A DNA stretch of 64,000 nucleotides from Roseibium algicola (GTDB lineage: Bacteria > Pseudomonadota > Alphaproteobacteria > Rhizobiales > Stappiaceae), in NCBI RefSeq assembly GCF_001999245.1, contig NZ_CP019630.1, forward strand, positions 5,857,001 through 5,921,000, given 5' to 3'. Of the stretch, positions 1 to 9,139 are shown piece after piece (the stretch's first letter is position 1; the number at the start of each line of letters is the position of its first letter). A model generated the notes under the pieces. That model saw only the letters and a program-made list of their open reading frames with translations. It had not been told where the DNA came from and did not search any database. The position numbers and the translations under genes are program-made.

Positions 1-3000
1 CAGGACTGCGTCCACGGTTTTCAGCCTCGTTTCGAGATCGTGCCTGGCGAAGGAGCCTTCCGCACCGCCACCGTAGGCGTAACCACCCCATGTCAGAAAG
101 GCATCGGCAAAATCCGAACGTTCCTCCCAAAGCTTCTCGTCAATCAGCGCCTGTAGACCAGCACCATAGGCACCCGGTTTTGAGCCAAAGACACGAAACC
201 CGGCCCTGCGTTTGGCTTCGTTCTTGTCCAGGCCTTCAGCCTGAAGCCGTGCACTTTCCGATCGCATTCGTGCGGCAATCGGATTGGCTTCGTCCGGTTC
301 TTCAAGCGCACCGACCGCACGGGCGGCGCTGTCAAAAAGATCCATTTGATGCGGGAAGGCATCACGGAAAAACCCGGAAACCCGCAAGGTAACGTCGACA
401 CGCGGTCGTCCAAGCTCTGAAAGCTTCAGAATTTCGAACCCGGTGACACGGCCCGAACCCTGCTCCCACACCGGACGAGCCCCTATAAGCGCCAGCGCCT
501 GGGCAATGTCGTCACCTCCGGTTCGCATGTTGGCAGTGCCCCAACATGTCAGGACCAGCGATTTCGGCCATTCGCCTTCTTCCTGGAAGTATCGTTCTGC
601 AACGAGAGATGCGGATTGCCAGCCGAGCCGCCACGCGGTTTCGGTCGGCACCGCACGTACATCGACGGAGTAGAAGTTCCGGCCAGTGGGCAGCACATCC
701 GGACGCCCACGCGAAGGCGCGCCGGATGGCCCGGGGGCAACGAACCCACCTTCCAATGCCGTCAGCACCGCGCTTGTTTCTGCGTGTCCGGAGCCGGTTA
801 CAGCCGGTCGCAGAACCTGGTTTAGATCATCCAGAACAGCAAGGGTCGATTGCCACGCCTCAGGCACTCCGCGATTACCCGCAACGATTTCGCGGGCAAG
901 AAGCTCGATACGTTCGACCGTATCGCCTTGCGATCTCCAGGGAGCCTCCAGAACATTTGCAAGGAGCTCAGGTCGACCCTGCTGCCAGGGGGCAGCGAAA
1001 TCGCAATCCAGTGGATCAAATCCTTCAAAACCGAGGTCCGAAGCGATAGCCCTTTGCAGGCTCTGCTGTTCCGGCCTGTTGCCTCGCGGTACCCTTGCCA
1101 ACGCAACCAGCAGATCCATCAGAAGATCGCCTTCGGGACTTTCGCCAAGAATATGCAGCCCGTCCCTGATCTGCAGTTCCTTCAGGTCGCACAAGTGAGC
1201 GTCGAGGCGCGCAAGGCGGGTTTCCTCGTCCATGGTCTCGGTAATACCGATATCCTTGTCCAGACCATGCCGCGCAGCAGTGTCCAGGATGTCCCGCGTC
1301 AATGCCTTCAGGCGGCGCGGGTCAACGCCGCTCGCCAGATAATACTCATCAAGCAGCGTCTCCAGCTCTTCGGCGACGCCATGGCTCTCCGCCCGGGCCA
1401 AAGGCGGTGTCAGGTGATCGACGATGACGGCCGAGGTCCGTCGCTTGGCCTGCGCCCCCTCGCCTGGATCATTGACGATGAACGGGTAGATGTTCGGAAT
1501 TGGCCCCAGAACGGCTTCCGGGAAACAGCTTTCAGCCAGGGCCAGTGCCTTGCCGGGCAGCCATTCCAGATTGCCGTGTTTGCCGAGGTGAATGACGGCA
1601 TCGACAGCGAATTGTTCCCGCAGCCAGATGTAGAAGGCGAAATAGTGGTGCGGCGGTACCAATGCCGGATCGTGGTAGGTTTCCTTCGGATCGATGTTGT
1701 AGCCACGCGCCGGCTGAATACCGACCACCTGATTGCCGAACCGGTGCAGGGCCAGGCGGAAATGGCCATCCGTTACATGAGGATCGTCCGACGGTGCTCC
1801 CCAACGATCAACAACTGCTGACCGAACAACGTCGGGCAACGTGTCGAAGGAGCGCTCGTAGTCCTGAAGCGACAAAGCCTGATATTCTTCCCTGGCTGAC
1901 CGGCCCTCCAGGGCATTGGTTACGCCCGAAGTCAGGATTTCCATCAGATCGGCGGAGCTTGCTGGAACCTTGCCGGCGTCATAGCCCGCGGCGGCCATTA
2001 CCTTGAGCAAATGAACACATGACGCAGGCGTGTCGAGCCCTACGCCGTTGGCAAGACGCCCGTCCCGGTTCGGATAGTTTGCCAGGATAAGGGCCGACTT
2101 CTTGGCTGCAGCCGGTTTCCGACCGAGTTTCCCCCAGGCAGCCGCAAGCGCCGCGGTAAACATGATCCGATCCGGAACAGGCGTAAAGGCAACCGGCGTC
2201 GACTGGGTGGCCTCATCGAAGACCCCTTCTTCCTTGAAGGAGACAGCACGGGTCAAGATCCGGCCGTCAATCTCCGGCAAGACGACATGCATGGCGAGGT
2301 CACGTATCGACAAGCCCTGATCACTGTCTTCCCAGCCCTCTTTGGAGGAAGACGAAAAGACGACCTGCAACACGGGTTTGCCGGGTCGATCGAGCGGTGT
2401 CGGCTGATGGGCTGCGCCGGCCTTCGAGACGGCGAAGGCAGTACCGTTCAACACGACATCAGGCGGTGCCTCATCGAACAGGCTTTCCAGAACGGCGACG
2501 GATTCCGCTTCCTTCAGGCTGGAAACATAGATCGGCAGTGCATTTACGCCGGCTTTGTCGAGAGCAGCGATCAACGCATCCAGTGGTGCGGTTTGGGCAC
2601 CTTGCACCAGAGCGCGGTAGAAAGTGATCGCTGCAACAGGTCTTTCAGGATCCCGCCAGGAGGCCTTCAGTTGCGCTATATCGGGGGCGGCCTTGCCAGC
2701 AAGATAGATACCCGCGCGAGGAAGAGGCACCGGATGCGCGGGCTCTTCTCCCTTTCCGATCAGATGCGCTGCATATCTCAAGGCATTGGCGTAATTCTCC
2801 GCGCCGCCTTCCACACAGTATCGCCAAAAGCGATGCACTTCCGCTGGTGATCGGGTGGAGCGAGACGTCAGTTCTTCGTCCCACTTGTCGTCACCCGGAA
2901 TAACGATCAGATCGATGCCATTCGCGCGGACTTCTTCTTCAAACCTTTCCAGGCCGTAGCGCCAGTACTCCACTCCACCCAGAATTCGCAGAACGATCAG

Positions 3001-3240
3001 CCGAGAGCCACGGACGGTCTGTTCGGCATAAAGGTCGACCGAATAGGGATGCGACAGGGCCATGAGATTGGCGAGCCGCAGGTCTGCACGGGCTGTTCCA
3101 AGCCGTGATTGCGCAGCGGCAAAGCTTCCCAGTTCGGTGTCTGCAGCTGACAGGAACAGAATGTCGGCAGGAGACTGGCCGAGGTCGACCGCGTCCCCAC
3201 CGTCATCGATCCGGCGCGTCTGGCTGGCGAGAATGTGCAT
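1..3240 (-). CDS. cobN: Cobaltochelatase subunit CobN, 3'-truncated by window edge
   Basis: Large subunit of the aerobic cobalt chelatase (CobNST), which inserts cobalt into hydrogenobyrinic acid a,c-diamide in the cytoplasm. The minus-strand frame is open for 1080 codons from ATG 3240-3238 to base 1, so the C-terminus lies outside the window; the family usually has about 1250-1300 residues. Reading the frame gives CobN/magnesium-chelatase-H features, including a segment with 'HLGKHGNLEWLPGK' (bases about 1555-1600) and 'PNIYPFIVNDPGEG' just after it, both typical of the family. It follows cobW by 34 bases and is the last visible gene of the riboswitch-controlled operon. CobST are not in the window. 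Confidence 0.95.
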   Translation of the reverse strand, partial: MHILASQTRRIDDGGDAVDLGQSPADILFLSAADTELGSFAAAQSRLGTARADLRLANLMALSHPYSVDLYAEQTVRGSRLIVLRILGGVEYWRYGLERFEEEVRANGIDLIVIPGDDKWDEELTSRSTRSPAEVHRFWRYCVEGGAENYANALRYAAHLIGKGEEPAHPVPLPRAGIYLAGKAAPDIAQLKASWRDPERPVAAITFYRALVQGAQTAPLDALIAALDKAGVNALPIYVSSLKEAESVAVLESLFDEAPPDVVLNGTAFAVSKAGAAHQPTPLDRPGKPVLQVVFSSSSKEGWEDSDQGLSIRDLAMHVVLPEIDGRILTRAVSFKEEGVFDEATQSTPVAFTPVPDRIMFTAALAAAWGKLGRKPAAAKKSALILANYPNRDGRLANGVGLDTPASCVHLLKVMAAAGYDAGKVPASSADLMEILTSGVTNALEGRSAREEYQALSLQDYERSFDTLPDVVRSAVVDRWGAPSDDPHVTDGHFRLALHRFGNQVVGIQPARGYNIDPKETYHDPALVPPHHYFAFYIWLREQFAVDAVIHLGKHGNLEWLPGKALALAESCFPEAVLGPIPNIYPFIVNDPGEGAQAKRRTSAVIVDHLTPPLARAESHGVAEELETLLDEYYLASGVDPRRLKALTRDILDTAARHGLDKDIGITETMDEETRLARLDAHLCDLKELQIRDGLHILGESPEGDLLMDLLVALARVPRGNRPEQQSLQRAIASDLGFEGFDPLDCDFAAPWQQGRPELLANVLEAPWRSQGDTVERIELLAREIVAGNRGVPEAWQSTLAVLDDLNQVLRPAVTGSGHAETSAVLTALEGGFVAPGPSGAPSRGRPDVLPTGRNFYSVDVRAVPTETAWRLGWQSASLVAERYFQEEGEWPKSLVLTCWGTANMRTGGDDIAQALALIGARPVWEQGSGRVTGFEILKLSELGRPRVDVTLRVSGFFRDAFPHQMDLFDSAARAVGALEEPDEANPIAARMRSESARLQAEGLDKNEAKRRAGFRVFGSKPGAYGAGLQALIDEKLWEERSDFADAFLTWGGYAYGGGAEGSFARHDLETRLKTVDAVL

Positions 3241-3274
3241 GCTTGGTCTTTATTTCCAGCTTCTATCCAGCGTG

Positions 3275-4390
3275 TCAGGCAGCAGCCGTCAATTCACCCA
3301 GCAGGCCACGAACCGCAGTCAGGTCGAGGCCTTTCAAACCGATCACGACCAGTCTGCCGCTGCTCTCGGCGCCGGCGGCGAACCAGGTTTCGACACGCGG
3401 TCCGACAGCTTGAACCATTGCAGGCGCTGCCTTGCCCTCGATTTTTACAGCCCCCTTGATACGCAGGACGCCTTTTTGCGCCATGGCTTCCAGAACCTTT
3501 GCCTCTGCATCTTTCAGGCTGGCGAAAGACGAGACTGCCAGCACGTGACTTTCAAAATCGTCGTGATGGTGATGATCGTGATGATGGTCGTCATGGTGAT
3601 GATCATGATCATCATCATCGTGATCGTGGTCGTGGTCATCATGATGGTGGTGATGCTCGTGCCGATCAGCCATGTCGTCCTCGGCAGCAGAGCCCCTGCC
3701 GAGCAGAACTTCAATCGGAAGCGTGCCTTTTTCGGATGTCACCACATGAACCGCCGGACGAACATCGGCGGCGATTTTCTCATGCACCTGCTTCAAGGCG
3801 TCTTCAGAGACGAGATCAGCCTTGTTCAGAACGACGAGGTCTGCGCAACGCAATTGGTCGTGGAAGAGTTCTTCAACAGGACTGTCATGATCAAGAGCCT
3901 CGTCGGCGGCACGCTGCGCGGCAAGTGCATCTTCATCAAGTGCGATCCGGCCTTCGGCGAGTGCTGCAGCATCCAGCACCGTGACAACACCATCTACCGT
4001 TACCTTCGGCTTGACGCTCGGCCAGGAGAAGGCCCGAACGAGCGGCTGCGGCAGAGCCAGGCCGGAGGTTTCGATAACGATATGCTCCGGCGGATTGTCC
4101 CGCGCGAGCAGCATTTCCATGGTTGGCAGGAAATCGTCGGCAACGGTGCAACATATGCAGCCATTGGTAAGCTCAACCACTTCTTCCGCGGCGCAATCGG
4201 GATCAGCGCATCCATTCACCAGGGAACCGTCGAAGCCCATGTCCCCAAACTCGTTGACGATAAGGGCAATGCGTTTGCCATTGGCATTGGTAAGCAAATT
4301 GCGGATCAACGTGGTCTTGCCTGCTCCGAGAAACCCAGTGACGATCGTTGCCGGAATTTTTGCGCCCGGCTGCAGGGATGAAGTGGTCAT
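3275..4390 (-). CDS. cobW: CobW-type metallochaperone GTPase with His/Asp-rich tract
   Basis: G3E-family P-loop GTPase of 371 residues, thought to deliver cobalt for cobalamin synthesis. The Walker A GFLGAGKTT is near residues 19-27, the metal-binding CxCC motif (GCICC) near 77-81, and the NKAD GTP-specificity motif near 200. A roughly 35-residue tract made almost only of His and Asp lies around residues 243-280, before the CobW C-terminal domain. The start is ATG 4390-4388, which overlaps the cobP stop as ATGA, so translation is probably coupled. The position between cobP and cobN under a B12 riboswitch fits CobW rather than a zinc-related homologue. The His tract is encoded by many CAT/GAT repeats (about 3555-3665). 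Confidence 0.95.
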   Translation of the reverse strand: MTTSSLQPGAKIPATIVTGFLGAGKTTLIRNLLTNANGKRIALIVNEFGDMGFDGSLVNGCADPDCAAEEVVELTNGCICCTVADDFLPTMEMLLARDNPPEHIVIETSGLALPQPLVRAFSWPSVKPKVTVDGVVTVLDAAALAEGRIALDEDALAAQRAADEALDHDSPVEELFHDQLRCADLVVLNKADLVSEDALKQVHEKIAADVRPAVHVVTSEKGTLPIEVLLGRGSAAEDDMADRHEHHHHHDDHDHDHDDDDHDHHHDDHHHDHHHHDDFESHVLAVSSFASLKDAEAKVLEAMAQKGVLRIKGAVKIEGKAAPAMVQAVGPRVETWFAAGAESSGRLVVIGLKGLDLTAVRGLLGELTAAA

Positions 4391-4938
4391 AATTTGATAT
4401 CCGGTTGTGATGTGGGTTTCAAAAGTATCGGCAGGCCCGCAGCAACGAAGACGACCTGTTGGCACCTATGCGCCATATCCTGGTTCAGTCGTCCCTGCAC
4501 ATCGCGGAACGACCTCGACAGACGGTTCTCCGGCACGATACCCATACCTACTTCGTTGGAAACGAAGACGCACGGCCCTTGAAGATCCTTCAGAACCGCG
4601 CAAAGCCGCGCCGTTTCGGCGGGGATGTCCTTGCTTGCAAACAGCAGGTTCGACAGCCACAGGGTCAGGCAGTCAACAAGAACCACCCGGTCTTGCCTGC
4701 ATTCGTTTTCAAGCACCGCTGCAAGTTCGAGCTGTTCTTCCACGGTGAGCCAGGACGGGCCGCGTTGATCTTTATGAGCGGCGATCCGGCTGGCCATTTC
4801 ATCGTCGTGGGCAGCACCAGTCGCGATATAGATTTTTTGCAGACCGGTTTCATGGACAAGCTTTTCCGCGAACCGGCTTTTTCCGGAGCGGGCACCGCCG
4901 AGGACCAGCGTTGTCCTCTCGCCGTTTGAATGCGTCAT
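4387..4938 (-). CDS. cobP: Adenosylcobinamide kinase / guanylyltransferase
   Basis: Bifunctional enzyme of the late cobalamin pathway (CobU in enterobacteria, CobP in alphaproteobacteria): it phosphorylates adenosylcobinamide and transfers GMP to it. At 183 residues it has the family's normal size. The N-terminal P-loop GGARSGKSRFAE and the EVGMGIVPENRLSRSFRD segment (residues about 130-147) are diagnostic. I chose ATG 4938 because GGAGAAGGA stands directly before it; an upstream in-frame ATG at 4971 has no such site and would run into the riboswitch. First gene of the cobP-cobW-cobN operon, stop overlapping the cobW start. Confidence 0.95.
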   Translation of the reverse strand: MTHSNGERTTLVLGGARSGKSRFAEKLVHETGLQKIYIATGAAHDDEMASRIAAHKDQRGPSWLTVEEQLELAAVLENECRQDRVVLVDCLTLWLSNLLFASKDIPAETARLCAVLKDLQGPCVFVSNEVGMGIVPENRLSRSFRDVQGRLNQDMAHRCQQVVFVAAGLPILLKPTSQPDIKL

Positions 4939-4982
4939 TCCTTCTCCCAGCCGTCCGCCCGACAGCGCCATAGGGTTGACAA

Positions 4983-5180
4983 TGTGACGGCCGGTCTCCT
5001 GGCTTGCGGCTCAGCGCGGTCTGTACCCCTTCCCGGCCCCATCAGGACGCCAGTGGTTTTCGTACAGCCACTCACCGCTCACAGTTGCGGGGGCAGCTCC
5101 GGATCTGGACTTGAAAAAGACCGCACCGGATTCCCGTTTCATCCGGATCAGGCAAGGCCTTTTCCGGAACCGTCAGTTTC
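4983..5180 (-). promoter_or_regulatory. Cobalamin (B12) riboswitch
   Basis: On the minus strand the leader of cobP contains the B12-box motif AGCCAGGAGACCGGC (bases 4990-5004). Upstream in the RNA lie the conserved core pieces GCTGCCCCCGCAACTG (about 5083-5098), a GGGAATCCGGTGCGG segment (about 5120-5135) and GCCACTG-like pairings. Order and spacing match the AdoCbl riboswitch class. It ends about 45 nt before the cobP start, so it probably represses the cob operon when adenosylcobalamin is abundant. The 5' boundary is approximate. Confidence 0.93.
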
Positions 5181-5523
5181 TTCCTAAACGTATCTTGAGG
5201 CCGACACAAGCAGCAGAAAGTCGCTGACGGCTAACCTTGAAAATCGGCCAGGCAATCAAGACGGACGCCTTCTTGCGCCAAAGTCAGAAAAAGGCACAGC
5301 CGATTTAGCCTGCGCGGGGTGTTCCAATCGTCGCGAAACGTAGGGTTTTCCAAGCTCGACAGAACGCCTAGCCATCTGAAATATATCGAGTTTTCCACAC
5401 CGAGATCAAAAAAATGACGGCTTGATGAAAAAAACGCCCTCGGGGGCTTGGCAAACGGATCAAGCCTTTGATATACGCATCTCCATCGACGGGGCGGCAA
5501 CGCGCTGGCCCCGAGCGTGGTGA
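5181..5523. other. Intergenic gap, riboswitch to tRNA-Asn
   Basis: About 340 bases with short reading frames on the minus strand that show no family resemblance and no convincing ribosome binding site. The promoter of the cob operon should lie at the left end, reading leftward. I see no other feature that I can support. Confidence 0.5.
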
Positions 5524-5599
5524 TCCCCAGTAGCTCAGTTGGTAGAGCAAGCGACTGTTAATCGCTGGGTCGCTGGTTCGAGTCCGGCCTGGGGAGCCA
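5524..5599 (+). tRNA. tRNA-Asn (anticodon GTT)
   Basis: A complete cloverleaf of 76 bases. The acceptor arm TCCCCAG (5524-5530) pairs with CTGGGGA (5589-5595), followed by G and an encoded CCA (5597-5599). The D-loop TAGCTCAGTTGGTAGAGC, the anticodon loop CTGTTAA with anticodon GTT, and the T-arm GGTTCGAGTCC are all present. Confidence 0.97.
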
Positions 5600-5964
5600 T
5601 CACCACCTCTTATTAATCCTCCCGAATGCTGCATTTCTGAAGACCGGAACGCTGTTCAGTGTTCGGGTTGATCTTATTCTCGGGTGATCTTGCAGCAATC
5701 TGCACCGCCTCAATAATCGACAGCCATTTGATGCGAGCGCGTCTTTCGCAGCAGTAACGTTCCGTACCATCTTCCTAAAGAACATTTCCTGGCTACGTAT
5801 AAAACGAAGATCGCTCCTCCATTGGCTCTGCGTTGTTGAATAGCGCTTCTTGATAAAGCTCCAGGTTGCTCCTATCGTGATTTCTCCTAGGGGAGCATCA
5901 TGAAGAAACGCAGCTAAATCCAGCGCCCCTGAACCCGCAAATCTTCAAATGCGTGGTACCTTTT
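5600..5964. other. Intergenic gap with possible IS-end remnant
   Basis: About 365 bases without a supported gene between tRNA-Asn and the cupin gene. Bases 5818-5922 resemble the left end of an insertion sequence: a GGCTCTGCGTTGTTGAATAG segment, then a strong Shine-Dalgarno (TAGGGGAGCATC) before an ATG that opens a five-codon frame (MKKRS) ending at TAA. No transposase body or matching right end is present, so this is at most a remnant; the IS assignment is from pattern memory only. Confidence 0.3.
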
Positions 5965-6873
5965 ATGAGCGGCGACAACACGCACACCATTGCCACCGTA
6001 ACCGCAGCGCCAGGTTATGCCGAATTTCTTGAAGCCTACTGCGACAAGGAACAGCCCCTGCTGATCAAGGGATTGGCGAAAAACTGGCCCGCGCGGGAAA
6101 GGTGGCAATCCGGCCGATTACGAGCAGAGCTTCATACGCTGCCAAAGGTCCGCGACAGAGGTGTCTTTTTCGTCAGCCGCTCACCGGTACTGGAACAAGA
6201 TATCGAGATGCCGGAATTCCTGAAGGAGATCCTCGCATCCGACCGGATAATGCAAGATTCCGTTGCCTGGAGATTCTGGATCAACAGCAGGAACAACCGG
6301 ACTGAGTTTCACTACGATACCAACGCCGAGAATGTCATCACCGTTCAGGTGAAGGGTCGTAAGGAATGGGTACTGGTTTCCCCCGAAACACCGTTACCGT
6401 GCTACCCGTTCACCAACTTCTCTCTGCTGAAAGACGAACAGCGACTGCTGCGAAACAAGCGATTCTACAAATTCGATCTGGAGGAAGGTGATCTTCTCTA
6501 TCTGCCTCCCCATTGGTACCACCGGGTGGTTGCCAAGGAAGACGAGAACATCAACATCAATTGGACTTTCACGAAACGCGAAACCTCGGTCATCTCGAAG
6601 GAATTCAAGCGTGACATGGAGCGGTGCGGCCTGCTGCATTCATTCAAGAACAGTGATTCCGCGCTGGTTCGGCGCTGTTACGAAACCGCTATCCGCGCCC
6701 TTCCAAATGTTGGCGGTATTGGCTGGGGTCTCAAATCGTTCATTTCATCGCCCTACAAGCCAAGCCGCGGAACATTGGTCAGCCGCTTCTTCAAGGAATT
6801 GCTGCAAATACCGAATACGCTGCTGACACTTCCAAACGTTCGCTCAACGCTGAAAAAGGTCGACAAGACCTAA
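5965..6873 (+). CDS. JmjC-like cupin (cupin_8) family protein, probable Fe(II)/2OG oxygenase
   Basis: A 302-residue protein of the cupin-like/JmjC family, whose members hydroxylate protein or small-molecule side chains using Fe(II) and 2-oxoglutarate. The iron triad is visible as HYD in 'EFHYDTNAENVITVQ' (residues about 116-130) and the distal His in 'GDLLYLPPHWYHRVV' (about 180-194). The lysine or arginine expected to hold 2OG may be in 'GRKEWVL'. A GTG at 5953 would add four residues; ATG 5965 is preferred although its ribosome site is weak. It stands alone between a tRNA and the convergent nagA, so the context gives no substrate. Confidence 0.75.
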   Translation: MSGDNTHTIATVTAAPGYAEFLEAYCDKEQPLLIKGLAKNWPARERWQSGRLRAELHTLPKVRDRGVFFVSRSPVLEQDIEMPEFLKEILASDRIMQDSVAWRFWINSRNNRTEFHYDTNAENVITVQVKGRKEWVLVSPETPLPCYPFTNFSLLKDEQRLLRNKRFYKFDLEEGDLLYLPPHWYHRVVAKEDENININWTFTKRETSVISKEFKRDMERCGLLHSFKNSDSALVRRCYETAIRALPNVGGIGWGLKSFISSPYKPSRGTLVSRFFKELLQIPNTLLTLPNVRSTLKKVDKT

Positions 6874-6942
6874 CCGGCGAACGCGCAGCCACCAATCCCA
6901 CAAGTTCGGCGCGGTATGTAGACCACCAGCGTATATGCCGGG

Positions 6943-8097
6943 CTACATATTCGAGAATTGTTCTCCCGCAATCCATACGCCCTCGACCTCATAGGCTTTG
7001 CCAAGCTGTACGAAGTCAGCCGGATAGCCTTCTTCGAAACGACCGAGTGGGCGCCCGAGAACGTCCGCAGGATCACTGGTTGCCATTGCAAGAGCAGATT
7101 CAACCGGAAGCTCGAGTGTACCGGTGAGAAACTTCAAGGACGCCGGCAAATCTATATCGGCGCCGGCAAGCGTGCCGTCTTCGAGGGTCAATGTGCCATC
7201 GCGGCGAAAGATTTCCCGACCTCCGAGAAAGAAGGACGTAACATCGGTGCCCGTCTGAGACATGGCGTCGGTAACGATAAAGATCCTGCCCGGACCGGTC
7301 TTTGACTTGAGCGCGACCCGCATCGCGACCGGGTCGACATGGACACCATCAGCAATGATGCCCACGTTGAGCGCGCCCAGATCGAGCGCGGCGCCCACAA
7401 GGCCGGGTTCGCGGTGTTGCAACGGGCTCATGGCGTTAAAAAGATGGGTGACCATCGAAGCACCCGCTTCAACCGCTGTCTTGCACTGCCGGTATGTGGC
7501 TCCGCTGTGGCCAAGACTGACGTGAATTCCCGCGTCAGCCAATTCCCGCATCTGTTCTGGCGGCACCGTTTCCGGCGCCACAGTCATGATGAGGCTTGGC
7601 AATTCCCGCGCCGCGCGCAGGTAAAGCGCCATATCTTCGCGGTTCAAAGGCCGGATCAGATTCGGGTCATGCGCGCCCTTGCGCCCCGCAAACAGATGCG
7701 GCCCTTCGAGATGCAGACCATGAAACCCCTTCACGCCCCGCGACCATGCGGCAATTCCCAGATCAACGACTTTGCGCGTCACCTCAGGCGTGTCCGTGAT
7801 CAAAGTCGGTGTCAGGGCTGTTGTCCCGAGGCTGACATGGGCGGCACAAATACGTTCGATATCGTCGACTGTTTCCGCATCTCCCAGCATCAAGCCACCG
7901 CCGCCATTGACCTGCAGATCGATCAATCCCGGTGCGAGAATGCCGTCACCAAGATCGACAGTCTCTACGCCAACGGGCACCTGATCGGCCGAAAGAAGGC
8001 CAGCCACCTTGCCATCTTCGACAAGCAGGGCAGCATTCGCATGGATTTTCTCACCATCGAAAACCCGGCTGCAGAGGTAGGCGGTTGTGGAGGTCAT
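6943..8097 (-). CDS. nagA: N-acetylglucosamine-6-phosphate deacetylase
   Basis: Amidohydrolase of 384 residues that converts GlcNAc-6-P to GlcN-6-P. Family motifs in order: APGLIDLQVNG near residue 50, the metal-binding glutamate in HLEGPHL near 127, SLGHSGA near 190, THLFNAMSPLQHREPGLVGA near 210-230, IADGVHVDP near 245 and the catalytic Asp in IVTDAMS near 270. ATG 8097 overlaps the stop of the deaminase gene (ATGA), so the two are co-translated. A longer frame from 8166 would overlap the upstream gene by 70 bases and is not favoured. Third gene of the gntR-deaminase-nagA operon. Confidence 0.96.
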   Translation of the reverse strand: MTSTTAYLCSRVFDGEKIHANAALLVEDGKVAGLLSADQVPVGVETVDLGDGILAPGLIDLQVNGGGGLMLGDAETVDDIERICAAHVSLGTTALTPTLITDTPEVTRKVVDLGIAAWSRGVKGFHGLHLEGPHLFAGRKGAHDPNLIRPLNREDMALYLRAARELPSLIMTVAPETVPPEQMRELADAGIHVSLGHSGATYRQCKTAVEAGASMVTHLFNAMSPLQHREPGLVGAALDLGALNVGIIADGVHVDPVAMRVALKSKTGPGRIFIVTDAMSQTGTDVTSFFLGGREIFRRDGTLTLEDGTLAGADIDLPASLKFLTGTLELPVESALAMATSDPADVLGRPLGRFEEGYPADFVQLGKAYEVEGVWIAGEQFSNM

Positions 8098-9134
8098 ACG
8101 GTCTGGGTGACTTTCTTCAGGTGCTTGGGAACGTCCGGATTGAAACCGCGCTGCCGTGCAAACCATTCGATGAAGGCGTAGAAAGAAACAATCTGCACCA
8201 AGGCGTCGGTCAATGGATGCCCGGTTGCCTGGAACGCCAGCTTTTCCGCCCGCTCCACGTTGTCGGTCGTTGCAAAAACACTTCCGCCCTGGTCCACCAT
8301 GCGATCCGCAGCCTGGGCAAGCCCCTCTTCGGCTGCATCGCGCACACCAAGTGCCAGGATCGGGTAACCGTTTTCGACGATCGAGACAGGACCGTGCATT
8401 ACCTCGGCGGAGGAATAAGCCTCCGCATGGATCTGGCAGGTTTCCTTGAATTTCAGCGCAGCTTCATTTGCGATTGCCAGACCAGGTCCACGTCCAATGA
8501 CATAAAGCGAACCCCGCTGCTCGATCGGCTTGGCAAGCGCGCGCCAGTCCTTGTCGATTGCTTTTTCAAAGTGCTCCGGCAAGGCAGCCAACGCGTCGAG
8601 CAATTCCTTGTCAGCTCCGATTTCCGCCAAAAGCAGCAGGCCCGCCAAGACGGAATTGACGAAGGTCTTGGTCGCTGCGACGCTACGCTCAGGACCTGCG
8701 CAGATATCGATGGCGGCGCTGGAAAGCTTTGCCAGTTCACTTCCCGACGTGTTGGTAAACCCTACCGTGAAAGCCCCCTGCTCAGTTGCACTTTCCACAA
8801 CCGAGAGACTGTCCGGGCTGGCACCGGACTGGGAAATTGCAATCACAAGAGCCTGGCCCAGCTTGACCTTGCCACCATAAACCGAGGAAACGGATGGGCC
8901 GAGAGAGGCCATGGCAAGACCAAGGTAGATCTCCGAGGCATACTTGAGAAACGTTGCGGCGTGGTCTGAAGAACCCCGAGCGACGCTTGCCAGGAACACC
9001 GGCGCGCCTGCCTTCTTTGCAATGTCGCGGATCAACGGGTGTCCATCGGCCAACAGACGGCGCGCAGCGTCCGGGATTTCTTCGATTTCCCGGCGCATGT
9101 GCGTCGGCGTGGCCATGGTACTTGCTTCAATCAT
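8094..9134 (-). CDS. Glucosamine-6-phosphate deaminase, SIS type (NagB-II)
   Basis: 346-residue protein with two SIS (sugar isomerase) domains and no glutaminase domain. It is similar to the isomerase half of GlmS and to the NagB-II deaminases that make fructose-6-P plus ammonia from GlcN-6-P. Visible phosphosugar-binding stretches are ARGSSDHAATFLKY (about 50-63), ISQSGASPDSL (about 99-109) and the C-terminal EWFARQRGFNPDVPKHLKKVTQTV-like tail, where the family has its catalytic Lys-Val-Thr. It replaces classical NagB, which is not in the window. ATG 9134 is six bases after the gntR stop; an alternative ATG at 9116 (MATPTHM) is also possible. Confidence 0.92.
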   Translation of the reverse strand: MIEASTMATPTHMRREIEEIPDAARRLLADGHPLIRDIAKKAGAPVFLASVARGSSDHAATFLKYASEIYLGLAMASLGPSVSSVYGGKVKLGQALVIAISQSGASPDSLSVVESATEQGAFTVGFTNTSGSELAKLSSAAIDICAGPERSVAATKTFVNSVLAGLLLLAEIGADKELLDALAALPEHFEKAIDKDWRALAKPIEQRGSLYVIGRGPGLAIANEAALKFKETCQIHAEAYSSAEVMHGPVSIVENGYPILALGVRDAAEEGLAQAADRMVDQGGSVFATTDNVERAEKLAFQATGHPLTDALVQIVSFYAFIEWFARQRGFNPDVPKHLKKVTQTV

Positions 9135-9139
9135 CAGGA

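Noticed and set aside
850..1821. Open plus-strand frame of 323 residues
   Set aside because: It lies antisense to cobN, whose minus-strand frame is open for 1080 codons and matches the family; the plus frame has no family resemblance.
3555..3665. Short repeats that could look like a CRISPR or minisatellite
   Set aside because: They are His/Asp codons of cobW; no spacers, no cas genes and uneven units.
3062..4381. Open plus-strand frame of 439 residues over cobW
   Set aside because: Shadow of cobW; the odd Val/Ile/Met-rich stretch is the reverse reading of the His/Asp tract.
5368..5634. Minus-strand frame over tRNA-Asn
   Set aside because: It is the antisense of the tRNA, a well-known false gene (SPGRTRTSDPAINSRLL...).
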